From Acidimicrobiia bacterium (GTDB lineage: Bacteria > Actinomycetota > Acidimicrobiia > Acidimicrobiales > Poriferisodalaceae), in contig DUBN01000078.1 of the NCBI GenBank assembly GCA_012960315.1, positions 62,001 to 126,000 of the forward strand: a DNA stretch of 64,000 nucleotides. Direction: 5' to 3'. Shown here in pieces: positions 37,283 to 46,611 of this stretch. The notes beneath the pieces were generated by a model that was given only the letters and a program-made list of their open reading frames with translations, was not told where the DNA came from and ran no database searches. Both the position numbers and the translations under genes were made by a program. Every line of letters starts with the position of its first letter. The first letter of the stretch is position 1.

Positions 37283-38338
37283 ATGAAGCTTGCACTAATG
37301 CTCGGCTATTCGGGAGGCCGTGTAGATATTCCAATTGAGAGAATCAAGCTTGCTGAACAGCTCGGTTACCACTCCGTGTGGACTGCGGAAGCGTACGGCT
37401 CGGATGCGATGACTCCGCTTGCCTACATTGCAGCCCACACTGACCGGATCAAGCTGGGCACCGGGATTATCCAGCTAGCGGGTCGTGCTCCTGCCATGGC
37501 TGCGATGCAAGCTCAAACTATTGATGCTCTTGCAGGCGGTGATCGAATGATCGTGGGACTCGGTGTCTCGGGCCCACAGATAGTTGAAGGTTGGTACGGG
37601 CAACCGTGGGGCAAGCCGTATTGGCGGCTGCGCGATTACATCCAAATTATGAGGAAGATTTTCGATCGTCAGGAACCTGTGACTCACCAAGGGCGCGAAT
37701 ACCAGTTGCCATTTGTTGGTGAGGGCACCATCGGCCTAGGGAAACCCCTTATGTCAATCTTGCACACCAATTCAGATCTTCCTATTTGGTTGGGAAGCGG
37801 TTCTGAAGCGACGGTGAAGTTGACTGCAGAGTTGTGCGACGGTTGGCTGCCGATGCATTTCGTGCCTGGACGGATGAACCATTTTCGCCCCTGGATTGAA
37901 GAGGGCTTTGAGCGAGCACAACGAAGTGGCATTGACAAAGGCTGGAAGGACTTCGAAATAATTGCTCAATGTCCGGTACAGATCACAGACGATGTTGAGT
38001 CCGTGTTTCGGCGAGCAAAAGACAACATCGCTCTCTATGCCGGTGGAATGGGCCACAAAGACGTGAACTTCCACAACCAACACATGGTGCAACGCGGCTA
38101 CCCCGATGTCGCGGTTCGGGTACAGGAGTTGTACCTCGCAGGACAAAAGGCCGAAGCCGCCGCCGCTATCCCCGACGAATACGTAGATGACGCCGGGTTG
38201 TACGGCTCACCAGATCGGATAAGTCAACGATTTTTGCAGTGGGCCGACAGCGGTCTCACCGGCATCAGCATCAACACGAACCAAGACGAGGCCGTCCGAC
38301 TGCTGGCCGATTTGGCCGGCACTGACCTCCAACGGTAG
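37283..38338 (+). CDS. LLM-class F420-dependent oxidoreductase
   Basis: 351 residues. The luciferase-like TIM-barrel start MKLALMLGYSGGRVDIPIERIKLAEQLGYHSVWTAEAYGSDA, the TDRIKLGTGIIQLAGRAPAMAAMQAQTIDALAGGDRMIVGLG strand and the PIWLGSGSEATVKLTAELCDGWLP loop match the Rv3520c-like, F420-using group. It reduces or oxidises a so far unidentified substrate. A second LLM protein follows 10 bp later, so the two are probably co-transcribed. Confidence 0.9.
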   Translation: MKLALMLGYSGGRVDIPIERIKLAEQLGYHSVWTAEAYGSDAMTPLAYIAAHTDRIKLGTGIIQLAGRAPAMAAMQAQTIDALAGGDRMIVGLGVSGPQIVEGWYGQPWGKPYWRLRDYIQIMRKIFDRQEPVTHQGREYQLPFVGEGTIGLGKPLMSILHTNSDLPIWLGSGSEATVKLTAELCDGWLPMHFVPGRMNHFRPWIEEGFERAQRSGIDKGWKDFEIIAQCPVQITDDVESVFRRAKDNIALYAGGMGHKDVNFHNQHMVQRGYPDVAVRVQELYLAGQKAEAAAAIPDEYVDDAGLYGSPDRISQRFLQWADSGLTGISINTNQDEAVRLLADLAGTDLQR

Positions 38339-38347
38339 AAAAACAAC

Positions 38348-39373
38348 ATGGAATCAGCTGCTTTTAGCTTGGGAGACAACTTGCCCCACCCAGTAACTGG
38401 GGTAACGCTGTCAGAGGCAGACCGCCACCGGCAATTGATCCAGTATTCAATCTGGGCTTCCGAAGCCGGGTTCGATGCCGTACATATTGGTGAGCACCAC
38501 TTCAACGACTACATGCTCAGTTCACCTCCGGTTGTGCTGTCGGCAATCGGAGAACGCGCCCCAGACTTGATTCTTTCAACCGCTGTCACCTTGGTGCCCA
38601 CGCTTGATCCTGTACGTGCAGCAGAGGACTACTCAACACTTGACAATCTTTTTCCTGGCCGGGTGGAGATCGTCGCCGGTCGCGGAAATTTTTTTAGTAG
38701 GAGCTATCCGGCATTTGGTTTAGAGATTGCTGACGCTAGAGAAATTTTTGAAGAGCGGCTGAGTCTCCTCCAAACTCTTTTACGCGAAGAGGACGTGAGT
38801 TGGTCAGGAAGGTTTCGCGGTCCTCTTGAAAATGTGACGATACGTCCGCGACCAACCCGGGACCTTCCTATCTGGATTGGTGCTGGCTCAACGGCGTCCG
38901 CTTTACTCGCCGCCAAGTTGGGCTGCCGTCTAATGCTTCCCTCAGTATTCGGGCACCCAAAAATGTTTGTACCCATAGTTGAGCGATACAAGGAAGCCTG
39001 GGAAGAGGCTGGCAGAGACGTCACCGACATCATCATTGGTTCGTGTTCTCATGCCTTTGTCGGATCAACCCACGATGACATGCGAGCACGCTTTGTTCCG
39101 CGCTACGGCCACTATTGGAACTTTGTTGATCAATTGATTAGTGACAACACCGGCGGCAAAGTTCAAATGCCCTTCGATCTCGAATCATTTCTGGCTGGGC
39201 CAGCTGTGGCGGGAAGTCCCCAAGAATGCATCGACCGCATGGGGGAACTACATGAGCTTCTCGGACATAACCGGCAGTTGTTCATGTTCGACATAGGCGG
39301 CATATCTGACAGCGAACTAGAAGAAACAGTTCGAAGGTTTGGTGCGGAGGTACTCCCCTATCTTCCTGGTTAG
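38348..39373 (+). CDS. LLM-class flavin-dependent oxidoreductase (luciferase-like)
   Basis: 341 residues. DAVHIGEHHFNDYMLSSPPVVLSAIGERAPDLILSTAVTLVPTLDPVRAAEDYSTLDNLFPGRVEIVAGRG is the bacterial-luciferase-family core; LPIWIGAGSTASALLAAKLGCRLMLPS is the flavin-phosphate loop. It belongs to a different branch from the neighbour before it, closer to FMN-dependent monooxygenases. Ends a few bases before the convergent PPOX gene. Substrate unknown. Confidence 0.88.
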   Translation: MESAAFSLGDNLPHPVTGVTLSEADRHRQLIQYSIWASEAGFDAVHIGEHHFNDYMLSSPPVVLSAIGERAPDLILSTAVTLVPTLDPVRAAEDYSTLDNLFPGRVEIVAGRGNFFSRSYPAFGLEIADAREIFEERLSLLQTLLREEDVSWSGRFRGPLENVTIRPRPTRDLPIWIGAGSTASALLAAKLGCRLMLPSVFGHPKMFVPIVERYKEAWEEAGRDVTDIIIGSCSHAFVGSTHDDMRARFVPRYGHYWNFVDQLISDNTGGKVQMPFDLESFLAGPAVAGSPQECIDRMGELHELLGHNRQLFMFDIGGISDSELEETVRRFGAEVLPYLPG

Positions 39374-39376
39374 CCC

Positions 39377-40030
39377 CTATCGATGCCACTGCAGGATATG
39401 TTCAGGCGTGGCGATGCCTTCTCTGAGTTGTGGGTCCGGTATCGGTGTCCCAACTTTGATACCGAGCGGGAGAACCCCGGCCCAGGTGTCAAGTTCATGA
39501 TCTTCTGCGTCGTCCACTGGTGGCCCGGTACGAATCTTGGCAGAAGCCTCACTAAGGCTCATTGACAGGACCAAAGTGCCTTTGATTTCCTTTTCGTGAT
39601 GCGGACGAGTTCCCGCTACCCGGCCTGGAATCACGTGCTCGCTAATGACGTCAAGTGCCCGAGAACGAACATCTAAATCCTCAACGGGCGACGCTTGGCC
39701 CATCACAACAACTGATCGATAGTTCATCGAGTGGTGAAATAACGATCTAGCCACCACGAGCGCGTCGATGAGGCTGACAGTTACACACAGTTCAACGGAG
39801 CGCCCTTCGCGTAGCAGGCGGCTCGCGGGGGAGCCGTGAAGAAAGAGGTGTTCTTCGTCGCGCCCATACAGCATCGGAATGACGACCGGACCTTGCTCGG
39901 TGTTTATCCCTACGTGAGCGAGTAGTCCTTCATCCAATATCGAATGGATTGTCTCTCGGTCATAAGAACCTCGATCAGGCAGACGTTGAACCGTCGTCCG
40001 ACCCGACGGGACCTGGTTTTCTTGACTCAT
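39377..40030 (-). CDS. Pyridoxamine-5'-phosphate-oxidase-fold FMN protein (NimA-like)
   Basis: 217 residues from ATG 40030, with AGGG seven bases upstream; the TTG at 40036 is less likely. DEGLLAHVGINTEQGPVVIPMLYGRDEEHLFLHGSPASRLLREG is the split-barrel flavin-binding motif of the NimA/PPOX-like family, followed by LCVTVSLIDALVVARSLFHHSMNYRSVVVMG. Family members bind FMN or haem and reduce nitro or other electrophilic groups. Divergent from the ACAD-like gene at 40067. Confidence 0.88.
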   Translation of the reverse strand: MSQENQVPSGRTTVQRLPDRGSYDRETIHSILDEGLLAHVGINTEQGPVVIPMLYGRDEEHLFLHGSPASRLLREGRSVELCVTVSLIDALVVARSLFHHSMNYRSVVVMGQASPVEDLDVRSRALDVISEHVIPGRVAGTRPHHEKEIKGTLVLSMSLSEASAKIRTGPPVDDAEDHELDTWAGVLPLGIKVGTPIPDPQLREGIATPEHILQWHR

Positions 40031-40066
40031 CGGCAAACCCTAGCCCTCTCCAGTACGGTGCCGGGT

Positions 40067-41278
40067 ATGGATAGCGATCCGGTCGCACACTTCTTCCCTA
40101 GCGACGAATCAGAACTATATGTACATCCGGTATTGGACGCCTTGGAAGCTCAAGCCGAAAATGCTGACCGAACCAGAACGGTTGCCCTGCAGGTGACCGA
40201 ACAGTTGCGCGGCAGCAACGTCATGCGTATGGCAGCGACCACAGAGCTGGGGGGAGTTGAATCGTCGATCCTTTCCATGGGACGAGAGCTAGAAGCTGTC
40301 GCGTCAAGGTGCCCGTCAACCGCGTGGTGTTTATGGAACCACTTAGCCGTGTTCCATCTCTTCGTCGGGACCCTAGGTCCCGAACACCACCAGTTTCTCC
40401 AAGAGATCGTGGAACGAGGCGATTGGGTCTCATTCCCCGCAGGGGCCGGCAGTGGTGTTCATGGTCGAATCGAAGGGGATGAGGCAGTCCTTAATGGCGC
40501 CGCGACTTTCGGCACTGGCAGTCGATATGCGGATCATTGTGGTGTCGTCTTCGCAGTTACCGGCGACGACGGACAGCCTGTTCGACCGATGGATCTACGT
40601 TTTTCAATCGTTCCGAGTGACATTGAGGGCTTGAAAATTGAGCCAACCTGGGACGGTTCAGGGCTTCGAGCATCAGCTACTGACGATCTTCACTACAGCG
40701 AGGTTCGAGTTCCATTAGACCGCTGCGTTCCGTGGTACGGCGCTAACCGAGCCGAATCTTTGCGCACCGTGCCCGTTATCCATCACCGGTACCGGGAAGA
40801 TTGGGTCGGTATTTCGGATCTCTGGTTGGGATGGATGGCTGCAGGGCTAGTCCGTCGATCCTTGCAAGAAGCTTCGGCCTCGACTCGCAAACGGCGAGTA
40901 ATCATGGGGGGCAAGATGGTTGAGAAGCCAAGCGCCCAAATCAACATCGGGCGCGCTGCCGCCCTTCTCTCTTCCGCTCGCGCTGCCGTGGAAACGGCCT
41001 GTCTGGAGTTGGACAGAAGAGTCGAAATGGGTATTGTCCCCGACGAAGCAGACTATTTGCGTCAAATGTCGATTGTTTCGATGAGCGTTGAACAGTTAGC
41101 CGAGGCAATGCAACTCCTAGAACGAACTCAAGGGGGCAACGGACTTCGCGAAGGCGGGACCTTCGAGCGGAGGTACCGTGACTTTCGAGCTATGCCACTA
41201 CACATAAACGTTCATCAGGATCGTGTAACCCACCAACTTGGGCGATTCATGCTTGATATAGAACGAGACCCTTTCTAA
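40067..41278 (+). CDS. Acyl-CoA-dehydrogenase-fold flavoprotein (HsaA/group D monooxygenase-like)
   Basis: 403 residues from ATG 40067; an upstream ATG at 39944 would overlap the divergent gene. The helical-bundle architecture shows in SILSMGRELEAVASRCPSTAWCLWNH, GAATFGTGSRYADHCGVVFAVTG (central beta domain) and LLERTQGGNGLREGGTFERRYRDFRAMPLHINVHQDRVTHQLG (C-terminal helices). The last segment and the missing acyl-CoA catalytic Glu point to the flavin-monooxygenase branch rather than true dehydrogenases. A reductase partner, usually separate, is not adjacent. Confidence 0.82.
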   Translation: MDSDPVAHFFPSDESELYVHPVLDALEAQAENADRTRTVALQVTEQLRGSNVMRMAATTELGGVESSILSMGRELEAVASRCPSTAWCLWNHLAVFHLFVGTLGPEHHQFLQEIVERGDWVSFPAGAGSGVHGRIEGDEAVLNGAATFGTGSRYADHCGVVFAVTGDDGQPVRPMDLRFSIVPSDIEGLKIEPTWDGSGLRASATDDLHYSEVRVPLDRCVPWYGANRAESLRTVPVIHHRYREDWVGISDLWLGWMAAGLVRRSLQEASASTRKRRVIMGGKMVEKPSAQINIGRAAALLSSARAAVETACLELDRRVEMGIVPDEADYLRQMSIVSMSVEQLAEAMQLLERTQGGNGLREGGTFERRYRDFRAMPLHINVHQDRVTHQLGRFMLDIERDPF

Positions 41279-41359
41279 ACAGATCGACTAGTTCGACACG
41301 ACCCCCGGGCTCAGATCTACCCTGACTCGAAGTCGCACATTCTCAGGAGTTAGCTAGCA

Positions 41360-43054
41360 ATGAGTTACGACATCGTCATCAAAGACGGATTCATCTTCGA
41401 CGGCACTGGGGCACCTCGAGTGCGAGGAGACGTTGGCATAACTGAAGGTCGTGTGACCGCTGTTGGCCGAGTCAACCACCGAGACGCAGGCCAAACCATC
41501 GATGCCAGCGGCATGCACGTAGCGCCTGGTTTCATTGATTTACACACCCATTACGACGCACAAATCTTCTGGGACCCCTACTGCACACTTTCGGGCTGGC
41601 ATGGCATTACGTCAGTGGCGATCGGCAATTGTGGCTTCGGTTTTGCCCCGGTTGCACCAGAAATGCGCGAATACGCGATGCGATCGATGGTTCGCGTAGA
41701 AGCAATCCCTTACGACTCAATGGCGCAAGGTATGCCTTGGGATTGGGTGACCTTTCCTGACTATCTGGACAGCTTGGACCGCACGCCAAAGGCAGTGAAC
41801 ATTCTTCCCTACGTACCAATTGGTCCGATGCTGCTGCAGGTGCTGGGCGTAGACGATGCCAAAGCAGGTCGCATGCCGTCTGACGAGGAGCACGCCGAAT
41901 TGGCAAATTTGTTGCGTGAGGCAATGGATGCAGGCGGCTGTGGTTGGTCGGCTCAAAGACTTCCTTCGACGGGACCGGCTGCAGTGCAGCGCGACTGGGA
42001 TGGCACCCCCATGCCCACCGACATGATGAACGACGAGACTGCCAGAGTGCTGGCGAAAGTCTTGGCTGAACGTAATCAGGGTGTCGTTCAGATGACCCTG
42101 ACGACTGATGACATCAAACACGACCTCGCACATCTCGAAGAGATCGCGTCAATAAGCGGTCGCCCCCTATTGCACAACGTGGTGCAAGCGTTCGAGGACA
42201 AGCCTCATGTCCACAAGCGTCAGATTGAATGGCTCGAACGTTGCAGAGAGCGCGGGATTCCAGTTTATGGCCAAGGAGTAACGAGCGATGCAGGGTTTAC
42301 CTTCACGTTAGAAGATTGGAATCTCTACGACGACTCCGAGGCCTGGATGGAGGCATGCATGGGGGACAAAGCCGCTCGTTTAGCTAAGTTCTCCGACCCG
42401 GCTCGCCGCCAAGCCTTGAAGGACAATCTGCCCTCGACGGCAACCGCCCCAATCGGAACTGTAACAATTCTGTCACCACGCTCAGAAGGCACAGAGAGAT
42501 ACCGGGAAATGTCAGTGTCTCAAGCTGCGGAGGTAACCGGAAAGCACGAAGTAGATGTCATGCTCGACATCGCAGTCGAAGATGACCTTGATACGTTATT
42601 TTTTGTCGCCCCTCCGCAAGGAAACAGTGACCTTCTTCGCGATGTCGTCAGTTATCCGCACATGTTGTTTGGCGTTTCTGATGGCGGGGCCCACACGAAA
42701 TTTCTAACGGCTGGCCGATACCCAACGGAGACTCTCACCCAACAAGTACGTGACAACCAGTGGCTAACGTACGAAGAAGCGCATCGACGTTTATCTGCTC
42801 TTCCGGCTCAGCTAGCTGGGTTCAGAGACAGAGGTGTCATTAGACAGGGGTGCCCAGCCGACCTTGTCGTGTATGACCCCGAGAACTTGAAGGTTCTACC
42901 TATGGAAGTGGTGCATGATCTTCCCGGTGGTGAATGGCGACGTATACAAAAAGCGTCCGGCTACCGCAACGTCATAGTCAATGGGGAGATCACTATCGAA
43001 GATGACGCGCAGACCGAGACCTACAGCGGCAAGCTTTTGCGACACGGCCGCTAG
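41360..43054 (+). CDS. N-acyl-D-amino-acid deacylase / D-aminoacylase-like amidohydrolase
   Basis: 564 residues. APGFIDLHTHYDAQIFWDPY is the first metal-binding motif (H-x-H) in the form peculiar to the D-aminoacylase group, ITSVAIGNCGFGFAP the carboxylated-Lys/Cys region, and FGVSDGGAHTKFLTAGRYPTE the C-terminal metal Asp. RDRGVIRQGCPADLVVYDPENL is the closing small domain. Members cleave N-acyl groups or cyclic amides; physiological substrate uncertain. Preceded by CAGGAG. Confidence 0.9.
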   Translation: MSYDIVIKDGFIFDGTGAPRVRGDVGITEGRVTAVGRVNHRDAGQTIDASGMHVAPGFIDLHTHYDAQIFWDPYCTLSGWHGITSVAIGNCGFGFAPVAPEMREYAMRSMVRVEAIPYDSMAQGMPWDWVTFPDYLDSLDRTPKAVNILPYVPIGPMLLQVLGVDDAKAGRMPSDEEHAELANLLREAMDAGGCGWSAQRLPSTGPAAVQRDWDGTPMPTDMMNDETARVLAKVLAERNQGVVQMTLTTDDIKHDLAHLEEIASISGRPLLHNVVQAFEDKPHVHKRQIEWLERCRERGIPVYGQGVTSDAGFTFTLEDWNLYDDSEAWMEACMGDKAARLAKFSDPARRQALKDNLPSTATAPIGTVTILSPRSEGTERYREMSVSQAAEVTGKHEVDVMLDIAVEDDLDTLFFVAPPQGNSDLLRDVVSYPHMLFGVSDGGAHTKFLTAGRYPTETLTQQVRDNQWLTYEEAHRRLSALPAQLAGFRDRGVIRQGCPADLVVYDPENLKVLPMEVVHDLPGGEWRRIQKASGYRNVIVNGEITIEDDAQTETYSGKLLRHGR

Positions 43055-43094
43055 TTGGGAGTTTCGGTCAAATGAAACCCGCGACCAAAGCAAC

Positions 43095-44129
43095 TCAGAT
43101 CATGCCAAGGAGTTCGGCTGCTCGTTGCGCTCGCTCCCCTACGGAGTCCCTCATACGGTCCAAATCAATGTCTTCATCTTGTTCACCTTGTTGTCCCGCG
43201 AGATACCGGGAATAAACCCCTTCACCGATGCACGCTAAACGCCATTGAGCGAATGCTCGGTAGTAACTAATCGCATCAATCTCAGAGTCCATAATCGTCG
43301 CATAGCGGGAAGCCAACTCATCCTGAGTCAAGAAACCTGGCAGTCCCGTGCTTTCTGCATCTCCAGTAGGGTCCTTCTCTTGAGGGTCATGCCAGTATCC
43401 AAGGAGTCCACCAAGGTCAGCTATCGGCTCACCCAGAGTGCACAGCTCCCAATCCAACACCGCTACTACTGACCCACTTGCGTCAACCATGCAGTTTGAT
43501 AGCCGATAATCGCCGTGGGCAATCGTCGTGGGGTTCGGTTCGGGCATCACACGTATCAGTTCAAGGGCAATCGCATCGACGATGGGCATGTCACGAGTTC
43601 GTGAACTTTCCCATTGACCGGACCACCGTTTCACTTGCCGTTCCACGTACCCACTGCGCTTAGCAAAATCACCCAACCCCACTTCGTCAATGTCGACCCG
43701 ATGCAATGCCGAAAGTGTGTCGATTAGCGATTCCGACATGACTTTCCGAGCCGCTACATCCATTTCAGTGGCGAGGTCTATATCTCGGACGACAATTCCG
43801 TCAACGTAATACATAACGTAAAAGTCGCGGCCATTAATCGTTTCGTCTTGACAAAGACCAACCATTTCAGGAACCGGCACGTCACTGTCACGAAGCGCAT
43901 GCATTAGCCGGTATTCCCGCGCCATGTCATGAGCGGAAGGCAAAAGCGGACCGGTAGGTGGGCGCCGCAAAACAAATCGGGGCTGATCACCATCGTTTAC
44001 GACAAAGGTCATGTTTGACCTGCCGCCAGCAATCAACGTGAACGTCAGCGCTTCACTAATTTCCGCATGGTCGCCGATCCACGACGTGACTTTGTCCGCC
44101 GCGATGACGGTGGGTAGGACTTCAGACAT
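43095..44129 (-). CDS. Aminoglycoside-phosphotransferase-family protein (ACAD10/11 kinase-like)
   Basis: 344 residues from ATG 44129 (AAGG upstream). FVLRRPPTGPLLPSAHDMAREYRLMHALRDSDVPVPEMVGLC is the N-lobe, HGDYRLSNCMVD the catalytic loop (H-G-D-x4-N) and VAVLDWELCTLGEPIADLGGLLGYW the metal-binding D-W-E segment. This branch phosphorylates hydroxyacyl-CoA-type substrates in ACAD10/11-like pathways. It follows the enoyl-CoA hydratase gene closely, consistent with a shared operon for hydroxyacyl degradation. Confidence 0.87.
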   Translation of the reverse strand: MSEVLPTVIAADKVTSWIGDHAEISEALTFTLIAGGRSNMTFVVNDGDQPRFVLRRPPTGPLLPSAHDMAREYRLMHALRDSDVPVPEMVGLCQDETINGRDFYVMYYVDGIVVRDIDLATEMDVAARKVMSESLIDTLSALHRVDIDEVGLGDFAKRSGYVERQVKRWSGQWESSRTRDMPIVDAIALELIRVMPEPNPTTIAHGDYRLSNCMVDASGSVVAVLDWELCTLGEPIADLGGLLGYWHDPQEKDPTGDAESTGLPGFLTQDELASRYATIMDSEIDAISYYRAFAQWRLACIGEGVYSRYLAGQQGEQDEDIDLDRMRDSVGERAQRAAELLGMI

Positions 44130-44166
44130 GCCTTGTATGTAGCAGAGTGGCCTGGGGTCGTGTCGG

Positions 44167-44937
44167 CTAGCTGTTTCCAAACCGTGGCGAACGTCCTTCT
44201 GTCAACGCCTTCATGGCTTCGCGATGGTCTGCTGATCGTGTCGTCGCCACGTGGTTCGCTTGAATTTTGTCAAGGTCCGGATGAACTCCAGCCAGATCAT
44301 TAATCGCTTGCTTCGTCAATTTCACCGCGCCCGGCGCCAATTCAGAAATGGCCTTGCATAACTCGACTACTCGAGAGTTCAAACGGTCTGGTTCGATGAT
44401 TTCGGTGAGGTAACCCATAGCAAGCAACTCATCAGCACTTATGGTCTCTCCGGTCAAGAAAATGCGTTTCGTTGCGGAAGGTCCGATACGTTCAACGAAT
44501 CTTTGTAACCCTGTTGCGTAGTACTGAAGCCCTATTCGGGCGGCGGGCATCGCCAAGGCAATGTGACTCGTTGCCAACCGCATGTCACAGGCCATAGCCA
44601 GATCGGTACCTCCGCCGTGCACATTGCCGTTGATGACCGCAATCGTAGGTATTGCGACTTTCGCTAAAGCGTCACACACCTCACCGAATCCGAACTTTGG
44701 TCGGTCTCCTTGAGCAAGCGCGCCTAGGTGGTAACCGGAGCACCACGATGGGCCGTGAGCTTCGATCGTCAAACTACGTACCGATGGGTCTGCCTCTACA
44801 GCCGCCAAATGGGCCATTAGGGCCTCTAAGTCTGGGGGACCTAAGCGGTTTCGTTTATCGGGCCTTCGAAGAACGATTTGAGCACGACTTTGGAGAATTT
44901 CAAGACTCGGCACATCTCCTTCACTGTTTGGTGTCAT
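44167..44937 (-). CDS. Enoyl-CoA hydratase/isomerase-family protein
   Basis: 256 residues from ATG 44937 (ATG 44982 would overlap the dehydrogenase gene). The crotonase oxyanion segments are EAHGPSWCSGYHLGAL and GNVHGGGTDLAMACDMRLA; the following MPAARIGLQYYATGLQRFVERIG helix sits where catalytic acids lie, but the two classical Glu residues are not obvious, so isomerase or other crotonase chemistry is possible. Coupled with the zinc dehydrogenase gene upstream (5 bp) and the kinase gene downstream. Confidence 0.85.
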   Translation of the reverse strand: MTPNSEGDVPSLEILQSRAQIVLRRPDKRNRLGPPDLEALMAHLAAVEADPSVRSLTIEAHGPSWCSGYHLGALAQGDRPKFGFGEVCDALAKVAIPTIAVINGNVHGGGTDLAMACDMRLATSHIALAMPAARIGLQYYATGLQRFVERIGPSATKRIFLTGETISADELLAMGYLTEIIEPDRLNSRVVELCKAISELAPGAVKLTKQAINDLAGVHPDLDKIQANHVATTRSADHREAMKALTEGRSPRFGNS

Positions 44938-44941
44938 CGGT

Positions 44942-46042
44942 TTAATCAAACACCAATATTGATCGTCCCGCGACGCGGCCATTCTCTAGATCGTCAACCG
45001 CTCGCCCAATGTCGTCTATGGAATAGCGTTGAGTGACTAAAGCATCGAGATCGAGAATGCCTTGACGGTGCCAATCAATGAACCGAGGTAAGTCCTCTCC
45101 TGGCGCACATGAACCGCCCAGACTGCAGATGTAGGAGCGTTCGCCCATAAACATGTATCGGCTGTCCAGTTCGATTGGAGTCTGTGGTACCCCTACCAGC
45201 ACCGCGGTTCCGCCTTTGGATTGCCCGAATTCGCCGCTGCGGGTCATTTCAGATATTTGTCGCATCGTGGCTGCGTGCCCGATGCAGTCGAACGCGTAGT
45301 CGACTCCGGCTATAGGTCGTCGCAGGACGTCGAACTGGTTGGCAATTTCAGTTAGGTCTCGCACGGCTGCAACGGGGTCGACCTGTGAAGCGTTCACACC
45401 GTGGGTGGCTCCAAATTTTTTTGCAAAGTCGAGCTTGTCGTCATCCAAGTCGACAGCAATGATTGGGTCCGCTCCAAGGTGCGCAGCGGCGGCTACTGCC
45501 GAGAGACCGACACCTCCGGCGCCAATTATGGCGACGCTGTCGCCGCTTTGAACTTTTGCGGTGTGTAGCACCGCGCCGGCGCCGGTAATCACCGCACATC
45601 CGATGATGCTGCTTGCTTCGCGGTCAATGTCGGATGGGACCTTCACCACATACATCTCATCAGCGATGGTGTGCGTCGCCCAGGTAAAAACGTTGCTACT
45701 TGTAGCGGTCCGGCCATCGTGGAGATCGACACTGGCGATACCTCCTTGGCGGCGAGCCTGGGTCTGATCTTTCGGCACCCAAGTCACCATGACGGTGTCG
45801 CCTGGTTGCAGGCCCGCGACCGACGTTCCAACAGCAACAACTTCGCCTGTTGATTCGTGACCCAATACAACGGGCGCCTGTCGAGGATTGTGAATGACGT
45901 GAAGTTGGCTGTGACATATCCCCGAAGCGAACTGGCGCACCACTACTTGGTGCGGTGCAGGATCGGGCAAGGTTACGTCGACTACTTCTAGCGGTTGATT
46001 CTGTTCTTGAGGGACAACCACCACTCGAGCGTCGGTCGGCAT
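44942..46042 (-). CDS. Zinc-type alcohol dehydrogenase (class III-like, lacking structural-zinc cysteines)
   Basis: 366 residues. GICHSQLHVI and LGHESTGEVVAVG contain the catalytic-zinc Cys and His-Glu, AIIGAGGVGLSAVAAAAHLGADPIIAVDLDDDKL the NAD site. The block that normally holds four zinc-binding cysteines reads VTWVPKDQTQARRQGGIASVDL without them, so the structural zinc is absent. The family includes mycothiol- or NDMA-linked dehydrogenases; the organism makes mycothiol. AAGGAG lies seven bases before ATG 46042. First gene of the hydratase/kinase run. Confidence 0.9.
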   Translation of the reverse strand: MPTDARVVVVPQEQNQPLEVVDVTLPDPAPHQVVVRQFASGICHSQLHVIHNPRQAPVVLGHESTGEVVAVGTSVAGLQPGDTVMVTWVPKDQTQARRQGGIASVDLHDGRTATSSNVFTWATHTIADEMYVVKVPSDIDREASSIIGCAVITGAGAVLHTAKVQSGDSVAIIGAGGVGLSAVAAAAHLGADPIIAVDLDDDKLDFAKKFGATHGVNASQVDPVAAVRDLTEIANQFDVLRRPIAGVDYAFDCIGHAATMRQISEMTRSGEFGQSKGGTAVLVGVPQTPIELDSRYMFMGERSYICSLGGSCAPGEDLPRFIDWHRQGILDLDALVTQRYSIDDIGRAVDDLENGRVAGRSILVFD

Positions 46043-46112
46043 GATGCTTCTCCTTCTTTCGTGAGTGCTTCAAAAGCTACTTCCGTTGGTTTGCCTCGAC
46101 GAATTATTTGCG

Positions 46113-46583
46113 CTATGTCGGAAGTCGTAAGGGTCGACCATCAATGTCGGGACGACTGTCAGTTGATAACCATAATTGCACCGGTTCGCCGTCGGCCCAG
46201 AGCTGAGCACGGACCATGGGTCGCGCGTCTAGAGTTCCACCCGTAACGTCATCGATCTGCCCCGAAAAGACAATCTGGTTGCCGTTCGAACATCCCAACA
46301 CCGCCAAAGCTTGGGAAAGGTCGCCGGGATGTATGCCGATGCGCATCTTTCGACCCGGATCGTTGATCTCACGTTGAGTTCGCCATTGGGCAACCACGGC
46401 AGCTTCTACTGCATTTGCCGCATCGTCAAAGCAACCGACGAGCGACGTTTCGTGGTCAACAATTAATGCGCCCTTGGCTTCGAAAATCTCTGTCACTAGC
46501 TCAGTTGGTTCGACACTTTGAGGAATACCCACGATTTCGTAGTCGACACATACATATGTGAGGTTCCGCGTCACTTGGTTCAT
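46113..46583 (-). CDS. Degenerate class III adenylate-cyclase-like domain protein
   Basis: 156 residues. ALIVDHETSLVGCFDDAANAVEAAVVAQWRTQREINDPGRKMRIGIHPGDLSQ, then NQIVFSGQIDDVTGG recalls the cyclase homology domain (x-A-x-x-A-x-x-x-Q, (V/I)-R-I-G-I-H-x-G, (R)-Q-I-(V/L)-x-S). The metal-binding Asp pair and the transition-state Asn/Arg are not visible, so cyclase activity is doubtful; it could be a regulatory or decayed domain. It stands between the dehydrogenase and hydrolase genes. Confidence 0.6.
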   Translation of the reverse strand: MNQVTRNLTYVCVDYEIVGIPQSVEPTELVTEIFEAKGALIVDHETSLVGCFDDAANAVEAAVVAQWRTQREINDPGRKMRIGIHPGDLSQALAVLGCSNGNQIVFSGQIDDVTGGTLDARPMVRAQLWADGEPVQLWLSTDSRPDIDGRPLRLPT

Positions 46584-46611
46584 AAGGCATCTATGGGTAT
46601 TGAGACTCCAC

